Shown: positions 8,361-17,862, numbered from the stretch's first letter. The stretch is 27,697 nt of DNA from CAYVMN01 sp964452575 (GCA_964452575.1 CAYVMN010000029.1:1-27697); one strand, 5' to 3'. Translations and numbers: made by a program. Notes: generated by a model not told the origin, from the letters alone.

Positions 8361-9248
8361 TTACCTAGGCACAAGGGGTGTATATAGCCCCGCCCTGAGA
8401 ATGCCATAGCGCAAGGCGGCATCCCCCACAAGGGCAGATGTGAGTCTCACAACCAAGAGACCCTTATTCAGCGCATGATAAATGCCGTCCAAGGTGATGA
8501 TCAGGGGAACGGCAAGTCCGAGACCCAAACCCACGGCGCAGAATAGGAGCGACAGTCTTCCATGAAACAGCCTGTTCAGGGAGGCTTTTTTGGTTTCATT
8601 GCCATGCGCCGAATCCCAGATAAATGCGCTTATGACAAACAGGTGGGCGAGCAGGAAACCACGTCCCCACGTCTCCAGAGAGCTCAGCTGACCGGCATCA
8701 CCGAAGAACAGCGCCGTCCCTGTGGCAAGCTGGCTCCCTACCCAGATCCCTGAGGTCACGGAGAGCACCACAAGTGTGGCTGTGTTCCAGAAGGGAAGTG
8801 CGGAAATCGAACTCAAGGTCATAAAACCATGCATCATGACCAAGACGGACAGAATCCCCATCACTGGCGTGAAAAAGGTCGTATCCAGATCCCATGGAAG
8901 TCCGCTCAGCAGAGGAAGCATGGGCGCCAACTGAAGCGCACCAAAGGCCCCAAATAGAACGGTTATGATCATCCCTCTGGACAGTTCTGACGTCCCAAGC
9001 CGCAAGACGGCCCGCCATGCCTTCATGGGATGGCCGAGATATGTCAGATGGAGAGACCCGCCCACCGGCACGCTCAACAACCACCCGAAAATCAGGCCCG
9101 GCACCTGACCCGAAAATAGCGAAACGAAATACAGCCCCGCACCGATTTCGGAGAAGAAGAAGGCGAGCCAAAGGGCCTTTCCCATCCCTTCGATCCATTC
9201 CCTTTGGGGGGTGTAATCGACCATCCAGGCGTAATGAAGGTCCTTCAT
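8361..9248 (-). CDS. NrfD/PsrC/PadD-like membrane subunit (quinone-interacting)
   Basis: A 295-residue integral membrane protein with about eight hydrophobic helices. It starts near residue 23 with a 'FFFSEIGAGLYFVSLF' helix and includes 'VPVGGSLHLTYLGHPMKAWRAVLR', the family's characteristic 'L..LG.P.r.w' loop. Such proteins anchor Mo-oxidoreductase/ferredoxin pairs to the membrane and pass electrons to or from menaquinone. The partner pair here is most likely the ferredoxin subunit (14120-14770) and large Mo subunit (14775-17390), although five genes lie between. ATG at 9248 is preceded by GGGAG at good spacing. Phenylacetyl-CoA:acceptor oxidoreductase has an equivalent third subunit (PadD), which supports that model. 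Confidence 0.88.
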   Translation of the reverse strand: MKDLHYAWMVDYTPQREWIEGMGKALWLAFFFSEIGAGLYFVSLFSGQVPGLIFGWLLSVPVGGSLHLTYLGHPMKAWRAVLRLGTSELSRGMIITVLFGAFGALQLAPMLPLLSGLPWDLDTTFFTPVMGILSVLVMMHGFMTLSSISALPFWNTATLVVLSVTSGIWVGSQLATGTALFFGDAGQLSSLETWGRGFLLAHLFVISAFIWDSAHGNETKKASLNRLFHGRLSLLFCAVGLGLGLAVPLIITLDGIYHALNKGLLVVRLTSALVGDAALRYGILRAGLYTPLVPR

Positions 9249-9361
9249 GGAATTACTCCCGAGAATCCGCTCCCGTCCTGATCTGCATGCCGATGCCCGC
9301 TTTCAAAAATCCTTCACGGGTTTGACCGCACCCCGTCCGCCCCGAAAACGGGTGTTGGCAT

Positions 9362-10813
9362 CTAATCAAACCCGTATTCTCGCCAGCTTCTTTGAACCTC
9401 AGCCATCATCTTTGCATCCGGCTTCACCACGGCAATATTGCTTCTGGTTCTGCCGGCTTCCCCCGGGAACTTGAGTGTCGCATCGATTCCCATTTTTGAA
9501 CAGAAGGAGAAATCCGTAGATCCGGTCTCTTCAAAGACACTCGGCCGTCTAACGGCCGCCGGGTTCAAAGGGTAAACCCCTATGTGGGGCGTGGTAATAA
9601 TGTCACTGGCTGGATCCACACGGGTCCCGATGGCCCATATCACTTCATCAAGATTACTGGGGTCGATGTCATCATCCACCACTATGACACAGTTGGATGA
9701 AGAGGCGATAAAGGGAAGTGAAAAGGCCTGATAGATGGCTATCTTTCCCCAGCCCGGATACCGTTTGCGGATGGCAATGACCGTGACCAGATTTCTGCCG
9801 CTCTGAGGTATCCATGCATCGACGCATCCGGTAATGGATTTGACGGCGCTGTCGGTAAAGGTGACGATCTGGGAGATCATTCTCATGATGCCGTCATCAT
9901 TGGCGTAGTGACCTTCCGTGGTCATGAGATACAAGGGGTCCTTCCGGTGTGTCACACACTTCACTCTGAACACAGGAGCGATCATTTCCTCTTCGAAATA
10001 CCCCGACCATTCTCCGTAAGGGCCCTCCGACATGCGTTCACGCACAGATATCTCCCCTTCGAGCACGATTTCTGAATCTGCAGGGACCTCGATATCCACT
10101 GTTTCGCACGGAACGACATCGATGGGTCGACCGTCACGGAACGCCGAGGCAAAGGCAAGCTCGCTGTCATAAACGGACAGTTTCGAGGCTGCAGCCAGAT
10201 AGACCTCGGGATTCGCTCCAATGGCCACAGCGCAGTCAAGGGTCTCTTCACCCGCAGCCATTGCCCGGCCCAGATGTTTCCCGATATCCTGGAAAATAAT
10301 ACAGAGGATCCCCGTGGTTCTCCGATCGTGGAGCATCATCCTGTAAATACCCGCATTGACGCCGAACTTGTCGTCCTGGGTGATCACCACCGGCATGGTT
10401 ATGTATCTGCCGCCGTCCTTGGAGTGCGTTTGGAGAATCGGGAAAGTGGTTAGGTCCACCTCCTCGCCCATTAGAATCACCTCTTTGCATGGTGCGCTAT
10501 GGACCCTGTTGGGTGGGGTCCACTTGTTTCTGTTGTTCAGGATCTCCCGATAAAGATCGCGGTATTCTCTGGGCCTCAGTCCCTGGGGAAACCCTGCTGC
10601 CAGGGCAAAACGATCCAGGTTTCCGAAGATGTTGGACACCACAGGCGATGAATACCCGCACACGTTGTCAAAGATGACGGCCGGCCCCTGTCTGTTGTTG
10701 AGTTCCCAGATAATGCAGAATATCTCATGCGGATCCCTGATCTCCTTTTTGACGTGAACCAGATCCTTCTGCTCCTCAAGTACAGCCAAAAAATGTCTTA
10801 GATCTTTGAACAT
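9362..10813 (-). CDS. UbiD-family prenylated-FMN-dependent (de)carboxylase
   Basis: A 483-residue protein of normal UbiD length. The catalytic R-E-E set is visible: R158 in 'NAGIYRM', and E263 and E268 in 'SEGPYGEWSGYF', matching the E-x4-E of ferulic acid decarboxylase (E277/E282). The C-terminal half has 'VVDDDIDPSNLDEVIWAI', another UbiD hallmark. These enzymes reversibly decarboxylate aromatic or alpha,beta-unsaturated acids using prenylated FMN. The UbiX prenyltransferase is not in this window and must be elsewhere. It lies between the oxidoreductase beta subunit and NrfD in the same transcription unit, so it probably removes (or adds) a carboxyl group on the pathway's aromatic intermediate, for instance as in phthaloyl-CoA decarboxylation. 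ATG at 10813 follows AGAGGG. Confidence 0.93.
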   Translation of the reverse strand: MFKDLRHFLAVLEEQKDLVHVKKEIRDPHEIFCIIWELNNRQGPAVIFDNVCGYSSPVVSNIFGNLDRFALAAGFPQGLRPREYRDLYREILNNRNKWTPPNRVHSAPCKEVILMGEEVDLTTFPILQTHSKDGGRYITMPVVITQDDKFGVNAGIYRMMLHDRRTTGILCIIFQDIGKHLGRAMAAGEETLDCAVAIGANPEVYLAAASKLSVYDSELAFASAFRDGRPIDVVPCETVDIEVPADSEIVLEGEISVRERMSEGPYGEWSGYFEEEMIAPVFRVKCVTHRKDPLYLMTTEGHYANDDGIMRMISQIVTFTDSAVKSITGCVDAWIPQSGRNLVTVIAIRKRYPGWGKIAIYQAFSLPFIASSSNCVIVVDDDIDPSNLDEVIWAIGTRVDPASDIITTPHIGVYPLNPAAVRRPSVFEETGSTDFSFCSKMGIDATLKFPGEAGRTRSNIAVVKPDAKMMAEVQRSWREYGFD

Positions 10814-10945
10814 TCGCTCGACCCTCTTTCTACCTTGTGAACATGCGGTCCTCCTCCCCTATCACCGGGAGAGAAGAGAGGACCCGCCGAAAAGCTCCTC
10901 CTCTTTTCAAGGCCCCTATTCAATTCTGTAGAGACCGCAGGGATC

Positions 10946-11923
<978 letters not shown>

Positions 11924-11940
11924 TCCTCCCTCACAAAACG

Positions 11941-13164
11941 CTACTTGCGCTCAATCGGTGCTCCTTCCAGATCCATCCAGAACACATTCCGGTCACCCGA
12001 ATCAGAATGAGGACCTATCATGATATCGATGATCTTCTCGATGGTTGGTGGCGTTACGTCCAGACTGCCGAGCCCCACTATAAAATCCTGGATATGGACG
12101 TCCTTTCCGAGATCGAGGGATCTGACTGATGGCAAAAGATGTCCTCCCATTTGCTGAAAGGCCACACTCCGCTCCAGGATGCCGATCCCCCTTTTGCCTC
12201 TCAGATATCTGGCAAGTATTTCTGCCGGAAACGGCTGGAAGAGTTTCAGCCGCAAAAGCCCGACCCGGATCCCTTCTGCCCTCTTTTTCTTGATGGCGAC
12301 TCTTGCCGCCCCTGTCCCGCTTCCCATGGAAATCAAGGCATATTCTGCATCGTCGATGTCATAGGCGGTCACAGGCCCATCATACTCTCGATCAAAGCAC
12401 ATCTCGAATTCAGCCCGCAACGGATCGAATCTCGACAGCACATTGTCCAGTGCCCTCGCATGCTGATATCGGTACTCGGTGAGCAGGCCCCCAAATCCTG
12501 TACAGGATGTAAAAAAAGACATCGGAACCTCCGAGTCCATCCTGGGTCGCTCCGGTTCTGAAGAAACGCCTAGAAAACGGTTGGCCTCTTGCCTGGATGG
12601 AACCTCCACCTTTTCGCTGAGATGCGACAAGTAGAAGCCGTCGTAACTGACCACCGTGGGCAGTGAGATCGCAGGATCCTCGGAGAGACGATAGGCAAAC
12701 ATGACGGAGTCAAGGATTTCCTGACAGCTCTCGGCCTCAATATGGATCCAGCCGGCATCTCTGACGCTCATGATGTCTTGCCTGCTCACCGAAACGGACA
12801 TGTAATGGGGAGTTTCCCTGTTGACGTTGACCATCACGATCGGGAGCCTCTGGCCCGCTGCCATCATCATTCCGTCATACATAAAGACCAGCCCCCAGGA
12901 GGAGGTTGCCGTAAAGGTTCTTCCCCCCGAGGCCGAGGCACCGACCAAGACCCCCATGGCCGAATTCTCGCCTTCCACTTCCACAAGTTCACCGGCATAG
13001 AACCCTTCAGCATGATACCGGCTGACTTCCTCGGAAATAGCGGTCTGGGGGGTAATGGGGTAGATTGCGATCACATCCGGCCGAGACAACATGACCCCTA
13101 TCGCAGCGGCCGTATTCCCGTTACACACTACCGTTTTTCTCTTGTCAAACCTCTGCAGTCCCAA
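11941..13164 (-). CDS. 2-oxoacid:ferredoxin oxidoreductase, alpha subunit
   Basis: A 407-residue PorA-type subunit. The pyrimidine-binding domain opens with 'GNTAAAIGVMLSRPDVIAIYPITPQT', a near-consensus block, then 'EVEGENSAMGVLVGASASGGRTFTATSSWGL'-type sequence split over the active-site region. The second domain (about residues 260-370) follows the usual 'YALISMGSGTGAARVAIKK' transketolase-C pattern. It forms the catalytic heart with the beta subunit and binds CoA. The start appears to be TTG at 13164, 21 bp after the delta stop, with only a weak GAGAG ribosome site. The length (about 390-400 usual) supports it. The order gamma-delta-alpha-beta is the classic porGDAB arrangement. Confidence 0.92.
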   Translation of the reverse strand: MGLQRFDKRKTVVCNGNTAAAIGVMLSRPDVIAIYPITPQTAISEEVSRYHAEGFYAGELVEVEGENSAMGVLVGASASGGRTFTATSSWGLVFMYDGMMMAAGQRLPIVMVNVNRETPHYMSVSVSRQDIMSVRDAGWIHIEAESCQEILDSVMFAYRLSEDPAISLPTVVSYDGFYLSHLSEKVEVPSRQEANRFLGVSSEPERPRMDSEVPMSFFTSCTGFGGLLTEYRYQHARALDNVLSRFDPLRAEFEMCFDREYDGPVTAYDIDDAEYALISMGSGTGAARVAIKKKRAEGIRVGLLRLKLFQPFPAEILARYLRGKRGIGILERSVAFQQMGGHLLPSVRSLDLGKDVHIQDFIVGLGSLDVTPPTIEKIIDIMIGPHSDSGDRNVFWMDLEGAPIERK

Positions 13165-13185
13165 ACGGATACTCTCAGATGAAGT

Positions 13186-13452
13186 TCATGTCATGGAAAT
13201 GGCCTTTGCAGGGCACTCATAGCCGCAAAGACCGCATCCTTTGCAGTAGTCAAGATCGATACCAAAGGCCCCTGCCGCCAGACCAATGCAACCCGTGGGG
13301 CAGATAAGGTAGCAGATTCCGCACATCTTACATCGCGCATGATCCAGGACCGGCCTCAGTGCCCCCCAATCCCTTGTCTTCATGTCGAACAAAGGGGTGG
13401 TTACTTCAACCCATCCCGTGCCAAATCTGTTCTTGAACTTATAGTCGGCCAT
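13186..13452 (-). CDS. 2-oxoacid:ferredoxin oxidoreductase, delta subunit (2[4Fe-4S] ferredoxin)
   Basis: An 88-residue PorD-type ferredoxin. Two complete cluster motifs are visible, 'CKMCGICYLICPTGC' and 'CKGCGLCGYECPAKA', each with the CxxCxxCxxxCP spacing. It takes electrons from the beta subunit and passes them to free ferredoxin. I chose the ATG at 13452 (MADYKF), which overlaps the gamma stop by 14 bp and implies translational coupling; a start at 13482 would add ten unlikely residues. No FAD/NAD-binding fifth subunit (PadH-like) follows, so the electron acceptor is more likely ferredoxin than NAD. Confidence 0.92.
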   Translation of the reverse strand: MADYKFKNRFGTGWVEVTTPLFDMKTRDWGALRPVLDHARCKMCGICYLICPTGCIGLAAGAFGIDLDYCKGCGLCGYECPAKAISMT

Positions 13453-14002
13453 CCGGATATTCCGTGCGCACAATCTCTTCAAATCCCCTACGCGCGCATG
13501 CCCTATTGCCCGTCAGCGCCTCGTTGACAAAATACTCCTCGAGACTCGCAAGAACAGCGTCCATACTCAACCAACCCGTACAGGAAGCAAATGCCCCCAA
13601 AAGGCATGTATTGGGAATCCGCCTCCCCAACTGGGATGATGCTATCTCTTCGGCGTCGAGGCTTCCCACAACTTTGACTCTGCTGTCGGGTCTGTCCGGC
13701 AATGGATCTGATGAGTTCAGAATGAGCGTGCCGCCGGGCCTAAATCCCTCAAATACCTCGGACGAGAGCATGAGATTTCGATGAAACACAATCAAGCAGT
13801 CCGGCTCATAGACCTTTGTCTTCTCGAGGATAGGGCTGTCGTCGTACCGGACAAATGCGGTGACCGGTCCGCCCCTCCTCTCTGACCCAAACATAGGAAA
13901 ACTTGTACTGTTCTTCCCGTCGAATACAAAGGCCGTCGCCATCATCTCTGCCAAAGCAGCTATCCCCTGTCCTCCTCGTCCGTGTATTCGAATCTGTTTC
14001 AA
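13439..14002 (-). CDS. 2-oxoacid:ferredoxin oxidoreductase, gamma subunit
   Basis: A 187-residue PorG-type subunit beginning 'KQIRIHGRGGQG', the family signature for the phosphate-binding loop of the pyruvate-ferredoxin oxidoreductase gamma domain, then 'FPMFGSERRGGPVTAFVRY', which is equally diagnostic. It completes the four-subunit enzyme. The start is TTG at 14002, behind GGGGTGAT. It overlaps the delta subunit by 14 bp. A 117-bp gap separates it from the upstream ferredoxin gene; I saw no gene or clear terminator in that gap. The equivalent subunit in phenylglyoxylate oxidoreductase is PadE. Confidence 0.92.
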   Translation of the reverse strand: MKQIRIHGRGGQGIAALAEMMATAFVFDGKNSTSFPMFGSERRGGPVTAFVRYDDSPILEKTKVYEPDCLIVFHRNLMLSSEVFEGFRPGGTLILNSSDPLPDRPDSRVKVVGSLDAEEIASSQLGRRIPNTCLLGAFASCTGWLSMDAVLASLEEYFVNEALTGNRACARRGFEEIVRTEYPDGRL

Positions 14003-14119
14003 GCCCTATCACCCCATGGAGCGGCAACCTGCCGTGGCCCGGTCGGTCGATCCTCCTTCAGAGCCGTGGCCTTGGGCCGGTTCAAAGGCCCTATGTTTCG
14101 GACACCCCTCCGCGTGTCG

Positions 14120-14770
14120 TCAGTAATCCAGATAGTATACGGACGGATTCGTCCCGAATTCGGGATGCAGAGGCGCGCCTTTCTTTCCCCGGATGAGAGG
14201 CGCGACTTTGCTATCGGGGTCATCCAGATCTCCAAAGGAGCGCGCATTTGCAGGACACGCCAGCACACAAGCCGGCGTCGCCTCCTTGTCCACTCCTGGC
14301 TCTAGTCCCCTTTGAAGGCCTCGATCAATCCTCTCGCAACAGAAGTCACACTTAAGAACGGTTCTCTTTTTGTATTTGCGCCAGTCCCTTCCCAGTTCTT
14401 CATAAGGCGTAAGCCCCTGTCCCGGGAAATACCCGCTCCCTTCGTCACCATAGTAGCTTCGTTGCTGATAAGGGCAGGCCATCAGACACGATCGACAACC
14501 CATGCACTGCTCGTAATCGATCACGACAATTCCGTCTTCTCTCTTTGTGGTTGCACCGGTCGGGCATACCTCTACGCAGGGAGCATCCAGACAATGATTG
14601 CAGAGCACGGGATAAATGAGCTTTCTGACGGAGGGGTATTCCCCGATTTCTCCAATCAACACCCTGTTCCAAAATAAGAGAGGGGGAAGAAAGTGCTCCT
14701 GCTTGCAACTGATCATGCACGCATAGCAACCCACACATCTCTTCAAATCAATGACCATTCCCCATCTCAC
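14120..14770 (-). CDS. Four-cluster ferredoxin-like electron-transfer subunit of Mo-oxidoreductase (NrfC/DmsB/PadC-like)
   Basis: A 216-residue protein with four cysteine groups for four [4Fe-4S] clusters: 'CVGCYACMISC' (from residue 12), 'CNHCLDAPCVEVC', 'CMGCRSCLMAC', and 'CDFC' paired with 'ACVLACP' near the C terminus. This is the DmsB/NrfC pattern. It carries electrons between the large Mo subunit and the NrfD-like membrane subunit. There is no Tat signal or lipobox, so it appears cytoplasmic, unlike PsrB-type exported enzymes. GTG at 14770 is four bases after the upstream stop and is served by AGGGGA; an ATG at 14758 is a possible alternative. Close spacing to the large subunit gene argues that the two make one complex. 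Confidence 0.9.
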   Translation of the reverse strand: MRWGMVIDLKRCVGCYACMISCKQEHFLPPLLFWNRVLIGEIGEYPSVRKLIYPVLCNHCLDAPCVEVCPTGATTKREDGIVVIDYEQCMGCRSCLMACPYQQRSYYGDEGSGYFPGQGLTPYEELGRDWRKYKKRTVLKCDFCCERIDRGLQRGLEPGVDKEATPACVLACPANARSFGDLDDPDSKVAPLIRGKKGAPLHPEFGTNPSVYYLDY

Positions 14771-14774
14771 CGCG

Positions 14775-17390
14775 CTATCCCCTGGAAACCCTGACTCTGG
14801 TACATGTTTCCATATTCATGCTCAAAGGGTCGATATGCTCCCAGTCCAATTCAAGGAGAATATCGAAGTTCGTCCCCTTGCCCTTGGCAATAGGGAGCCC
14901 CTTGGCCCAATGCCCTGAACATGCGGCAATGGCCACTGTGTCTGGGTGCATCCCTTCCATGGTCTTGAGCGTCCCCGTGACTTTTCTTCCTTTGCAAGTT
15001 TCTATGGAAATCCTATCTCCGTCTCTAAATCCCTTCTGCGCCGCCGCCTTGGAGTTCATCGTGATGTTATACGTATAGGGGTTCATAGCACTGGCCTCAT
15101 CAATCCAGGGCACTTCCGGCGTCATTGAGCCAGTATGCATAATGTCACGATAAGAAAATGCGTACAAATCATAGGACGGGTCATCCAATTTACTGGGCAC
15201 AGCCGGAAACCAGCTGATCAGGGGTGCAAACTGTTCAAAGTCCAGGCTTAGGGAGACCTCTTCCACAATCTTTCTGGTCCTCTTTCCGATATCGATCATG
15301 AATTCCAGATAGATCGGTACTCTGGCGTCGACGAACCAGCGCCAATACACCTCATCTATCTGCTTCGGCCATTTGATAAATCCTTTCTCTTTGAAGTAGT
15401 CAATGCCGTGCTCAGGGCCGAACAATGACTTCAAGGCCCTGTCACCCAATTCTTCCCACGAGATCTTCTCGCCAGGAGCAAGCCTGTATTCATCTTCAAA
15501 GCTGAAGAAGCTGTTCCAGAACGCATTGAGCCGGTCACGCCTTCCAATTCTGTCTGCAATATCCATCATGACTTGACAGACATACCTTCGCTCATGGGAG
15601 GGGTTGATCACCGGTTGATAGATGTGGAAACACCATGGCTCTGTACCGAAAGGGTAATTGAAAAAGAACCCATATCCCTCTAGCCAGGTTAACGTCTCAA
15701 GGTAACTCGTGTCGGGCAGTACGATGTCCGCAAATCCCTCTGTGAATTCGTTATTAAACAGCTCGAAGACGGCGATAAAGGGAATCTTCTTAAAGTTGTT
15801 CGCGATGATCTCCCGGTTAGCAACACTGGTGATAACGTTTGATCCGTGGCCGATCACCATCTCAATTTTGAGCGGGATATCAAACTTTTTCCAGATCTCG
15901 TCCTGGTCTGAAAAGCCGTAAACCGGGGAGAGAGAATTCATCGTAAACAGTTCTCTCAGGCTCAAATCCTCCGGCTTCTTTGGCTCATGTACGGGCCAGG
16001 GCTTGTGACCGCCCGTGATTAGCCACTGTTTCGTCACAACAAACCCATCTTCACCGGCTTCGGGGGTGAATCTGGGCTTGCCAGTATCCCCGAACCCGTG
16101 GCACCGAGGCGGCCAACCCAGAGTGCCTCCCGGAACATCCGCCGATCCCACGATCTGGTTCAGCAGAGAAACAGCGAAGCACGTTTGTGTTGAGTTGGAA
16201 TGACCTTGACCTCCTCTAAAAATCACCGCTGATGCGGGTCTAAAGGGAAGCGTGTGGCGGTCGATCCGTATCGTCGCCCCAACCATAGCTGCTTCGGCGA
16301 ATTCCGCCGCAATCCTTCTTATGGTCGAGGAATGAACCGTCGATGCCTCAGCCGCAAACTCCGGCGTGTATTGCTTAAGGTGTTCCTTGATCAGGGAAAA
16401 TGCAGGCGTACAAGGCGTCCCGTCCACCTTAAACGTCCCCTCCAGAGTCGGGGCATCCAGGCTCGGATCATCATAATGTTTTGGCGTATGAGAGGACCCA
16501 TCCCAGACCAGAGGCTTTCCATTTTCAATATCCCGAACGTAATGGCCATCCGCCTTGATGAGGTAAGGGCCGTTGGTTTTCCACCTTAGGTAGTCCTCAT
16601 CCAAGATCCCTAATTCATTCAATATGGTATTGCACATGGCCAGGGCAATAGCACCATCCGTACCAGGGATCAGGGGAATCCATTCCGTCGCCTTCCCGCC
16701 GCTGAAATTACATATGGGATCAAAAACAACGGTCTTCATTCCTCTTGCTCGAGCCTCAGCGGCCAGTCGCATGGTTGCAGCAGCCGAATGCCCGGAACCA
16801 CTACCCTTGCTTGCTCCGAAATAAATGGCATAATTGCAGTAATTAAAATCGGGTACAATGGACCAAGAAGCGTGAACCATGCCCGCCACAAGATGGGCCC
16901 CGTTCCCGCAGTGAAGCGCACCGCCGCTGGACCAGTGTTGGGGTGCGCCTTTTTCCGATTTCACCATGGCTCTCATCGGCATCTTGAAACCATAGGCATT
17001 ACTCATGGATCTGATTGTTGTGCCCTGCAGCAGAAGCTTCCTAGGATCATCATCCATGATCTTTTTGAGTCTGTCTGCGATCTCCTCCAGCGCTTCTTCC
17101 CAGGTTATCCTTTTCCACTTGGGGTCTTCATATAACCCCTTCTTAGGATTTGTTCTCCTGAGCGGATAGTTGAGGCGGTTTGGGTCGTAAAGGAATTGCA
17201 GCCCTGCCACACCTTTTCCGCAAACGCCCCCGCGAGCCCCTAACCATGTCTGCTCATTTCCTTCGATCTTTGTCGCAATGCCCTTGACCCGCCTTACCTT
17301 GATGCCGCACTCCGCGTAACACATCCCGCACTGGGTCGGAATCCAGACATCTTCGACCATTTGCACTGCATTTCCCGCCTTCAGGGCCAT
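14775..17390 (-). CDS. Large catalytic molybdopterin oxidoreductase subunit, candidate phenylacetyl-CoA:acceptor oxidoreductase (PadB-like)
   Basis: An 871-residue bis-MGD enzyme of the DMSO-reductase superfamily. Near the N terminus 'CGMCYAECG' and 'GGVCGKG' (four cysteines) bind a [4Fe-4S] cluster. The Cys in 'ALHCGNGAH' is a plausible Mo ligand. The middle has 'PLIPGTDGAIALAM' and the usual ADIVLPDTSYLE-type block. No Tat signal is visible. With the adjacent four-cluster ferredoxin and the NrfD gene it forms a three-subunit set like PadBCD, which oxidises arylacetyl-CoA to arylglyoxylate. That assignment rests mostly on context; generic Psr/Ttr-type enzymes have similar architecture. I start at 17390, where GGGGGA is well spaced; an ATG at 17408 lies too close to its GAGG. 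It is the first gene of the run, beneath the 17523-17551 promoter. Confidence 0.82.
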   Translation of the reverse strand: MALKAGNAVQMVEDVWIPTQCGMCYAECGIKVRRVKGIATKIEGNEQTWLGARGGVCGKGVAGLQFLYDPNRLNYPLRRTNPKKGLYEDPKWKRITWEEALEEIADRLKKIMDDDPRKLLLQGTTIRSMSNAYGFKMPMRAMVKSEKGAPQHWSSGGALHCGNGAHLVAGMVHASWSIVPDFNYCNYAIYFGASKGSGSGHSAAATMRLAAEARARGMKTVVFDPICNFSGGKATEWIPLIPGTDGAIALAMCNTILNELGILDEDYLRWKTNGPYLIKADGHYVRDIENGKPLVWDGSSHTPKHYDDPSLDAPTLEGTFKVDGTPCTPAFSLIKEHLKQYTPEFAAEASTVHSSTIRRIAAEFAEAAMVGATIRIDRHTLPFRPASAVIFRGGQGHSNSTQTCFAVSLLNQIVGSADVPGGTLGWPPRCHGFGDTGKPRFTPEAGEDGFVVTKQWLITGGHKPWPVHEPKKPEDLSLRELFTMNSLSPVYGFSDQDEIWKKFDIPLKIEMVIGHGSNVITSVANREIIANNFKKIPFIAVFELFNNEFTEGFADIVLPDTSYLETLTWLEGYGFFFNYPFGTEPWCFHIYQPVINPSHERRYVCQVMMDIADRIGRRDRLNAFWNSFFSFEDEYRLAPGEKISWEELGDRALKSLFGPEHGIDYFKEKGFIKWPKQIDEVYWRWFVDARVPIYLEFMIDIGKRTRKIVEEVSLSLDFEQFAPLISWFPAVPSKLDDPSYDLYAFSYRDIMHTGSMTPEVPWIDEASAMNPYTYNITMNSKAAAQKGFRDGDRISIETCKGRKVTGTLKTMEGMHPDTVAIAACSGHWAKGLPIAKGKGTNFDILLELDWEHIDPLSMNMETCTRVRVSRG

Positions 17391-17522
17391 GTAATCCCCC
17401 AAGAACATTCCTCACGGGCTGAGGGGTACTTTGAGATTGAGGACCGTATACGCGCCGGGGAGTCTCCCACGCAAGCCTCGTGTTGATGAAAATGTCTAAT
17501 GTCTGAGGTCTGAGTTTAATCA

Positions 17523-17551
17523 AAAATACTTGACAAGGCCGTTCTTGTCAA
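17523..17551 (-). promoter_or_regulatory. Sigma70-like promoter of the 13-gene catabolic run with overlapping palindromic operator
   Basis: On the minus strand TTGACA (17551-17546) is a perfect -35, followed by a 17-base spacer and TATTTT (17528-17523) as -10. A perfect inverted repeat TTGACAAG (17530-17537) / CTTGTCAA (17544-17551) with a 6-base spacer covers the -35 and most of the spacer, the expected position for a repressor site. The start of transcription would be near 17516, giving a leader of about 125 nt to the ATG at 17390. The regulator is not proven; the GntR protein at 441-1178 is the local candidate. Confidence 0.6.
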
Positions 17552-17638
17552 CCCCCATTTTGATGGTACTCTCAATTTTTTGCGCAAAATTCTTCTCTGC
17601 CAACTCCTTAAACTGATTTTTCACAGTTGATAAAAATC

Positions 17639-17806
17639 ATGAATTTCTATTTAGATGATGAAGGTCATAAGAAGCCCCTTTTTTGGAGTCGGTGTATAGC
17701 TGATTTTGCCTTGTGTATACGGGGTCAAGCGGACGCTGCCGGCGACATTCTTGAAGCCTGTGTGAGTACCTACTTAAAAGAGGAACTGCATCCAGATATG
17801 GTATAG
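17639..17806 (+). CDS. Possible small protein of 55 residues in the divergent intergenic region
   Basis: The 605-bp interval 17409-18013 has no long gene. On + it contains an ATG-TAG frame whose product has a mixed, protein-like composition: an acidic start (MNFYLDDEGH), three cysteines, and a possible amphipathic C-terminal helix. I do not recognise the sequence. There is no good Shine-Dalgarno site before the ATG. An in-frame TTG at 17627 is an alternative start. It may be a remnant or chance frame. It lies between the catabolic promoter and a candidate promoter for the depolymerase gene. Confidence 0.25.
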   Translation: MNFYLDDEGHKKPLFWSRCIADFALCIRGQADAAGDILEACVSTYLKEELHPDMV

Positions 17807-17833
17807 GAGTCTGCGAAAACTACAATATATTGC

Positions 17834-17862
17834 TTGAAATCGACCAGGCTGTGCGGTAGAGT
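17834..17862 (+). promoter_or_regulatory. Candidate sigma70 promoter for the depolymerase gene
   Basis: TTGAAA (17834-17839), a 17-base spacer and TAGAGT (17857-17862) give 5/6 and 4/6 matches to the sigma70 consensus. The transcript would have a leader of about 145 nt before the ATG at 18014. The match is moderate, and other promoters are possible in this AT-rich stretch. Confidence 0.35.

Noticed and set aside
13453..13482. Longer delta subunit start at 13482
   Set aside because: The ten extra residues do not resemble PorD proteins, and the ATG at 13452 gives a compact overlap with the gamma gene.
17360..17375. A second TTGCACTGCA-like sequence near the first codons of the large Mo subunit gene
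   Set aside because: It lies inside the coding sequence, is not a full palindrome match, and has no promoter near it; probably coincidental.
14775..17390. Pyrogallol-phloroglucinol transhydroxylase large subunit, suggested by the similar length (about 875 aa)
   Set aside because: From memory that subunit lacks the N-terminal cysteine cluster motif, whereas four cluster cysteines are present here; an NrfD subunit is also not part of that enzyme.
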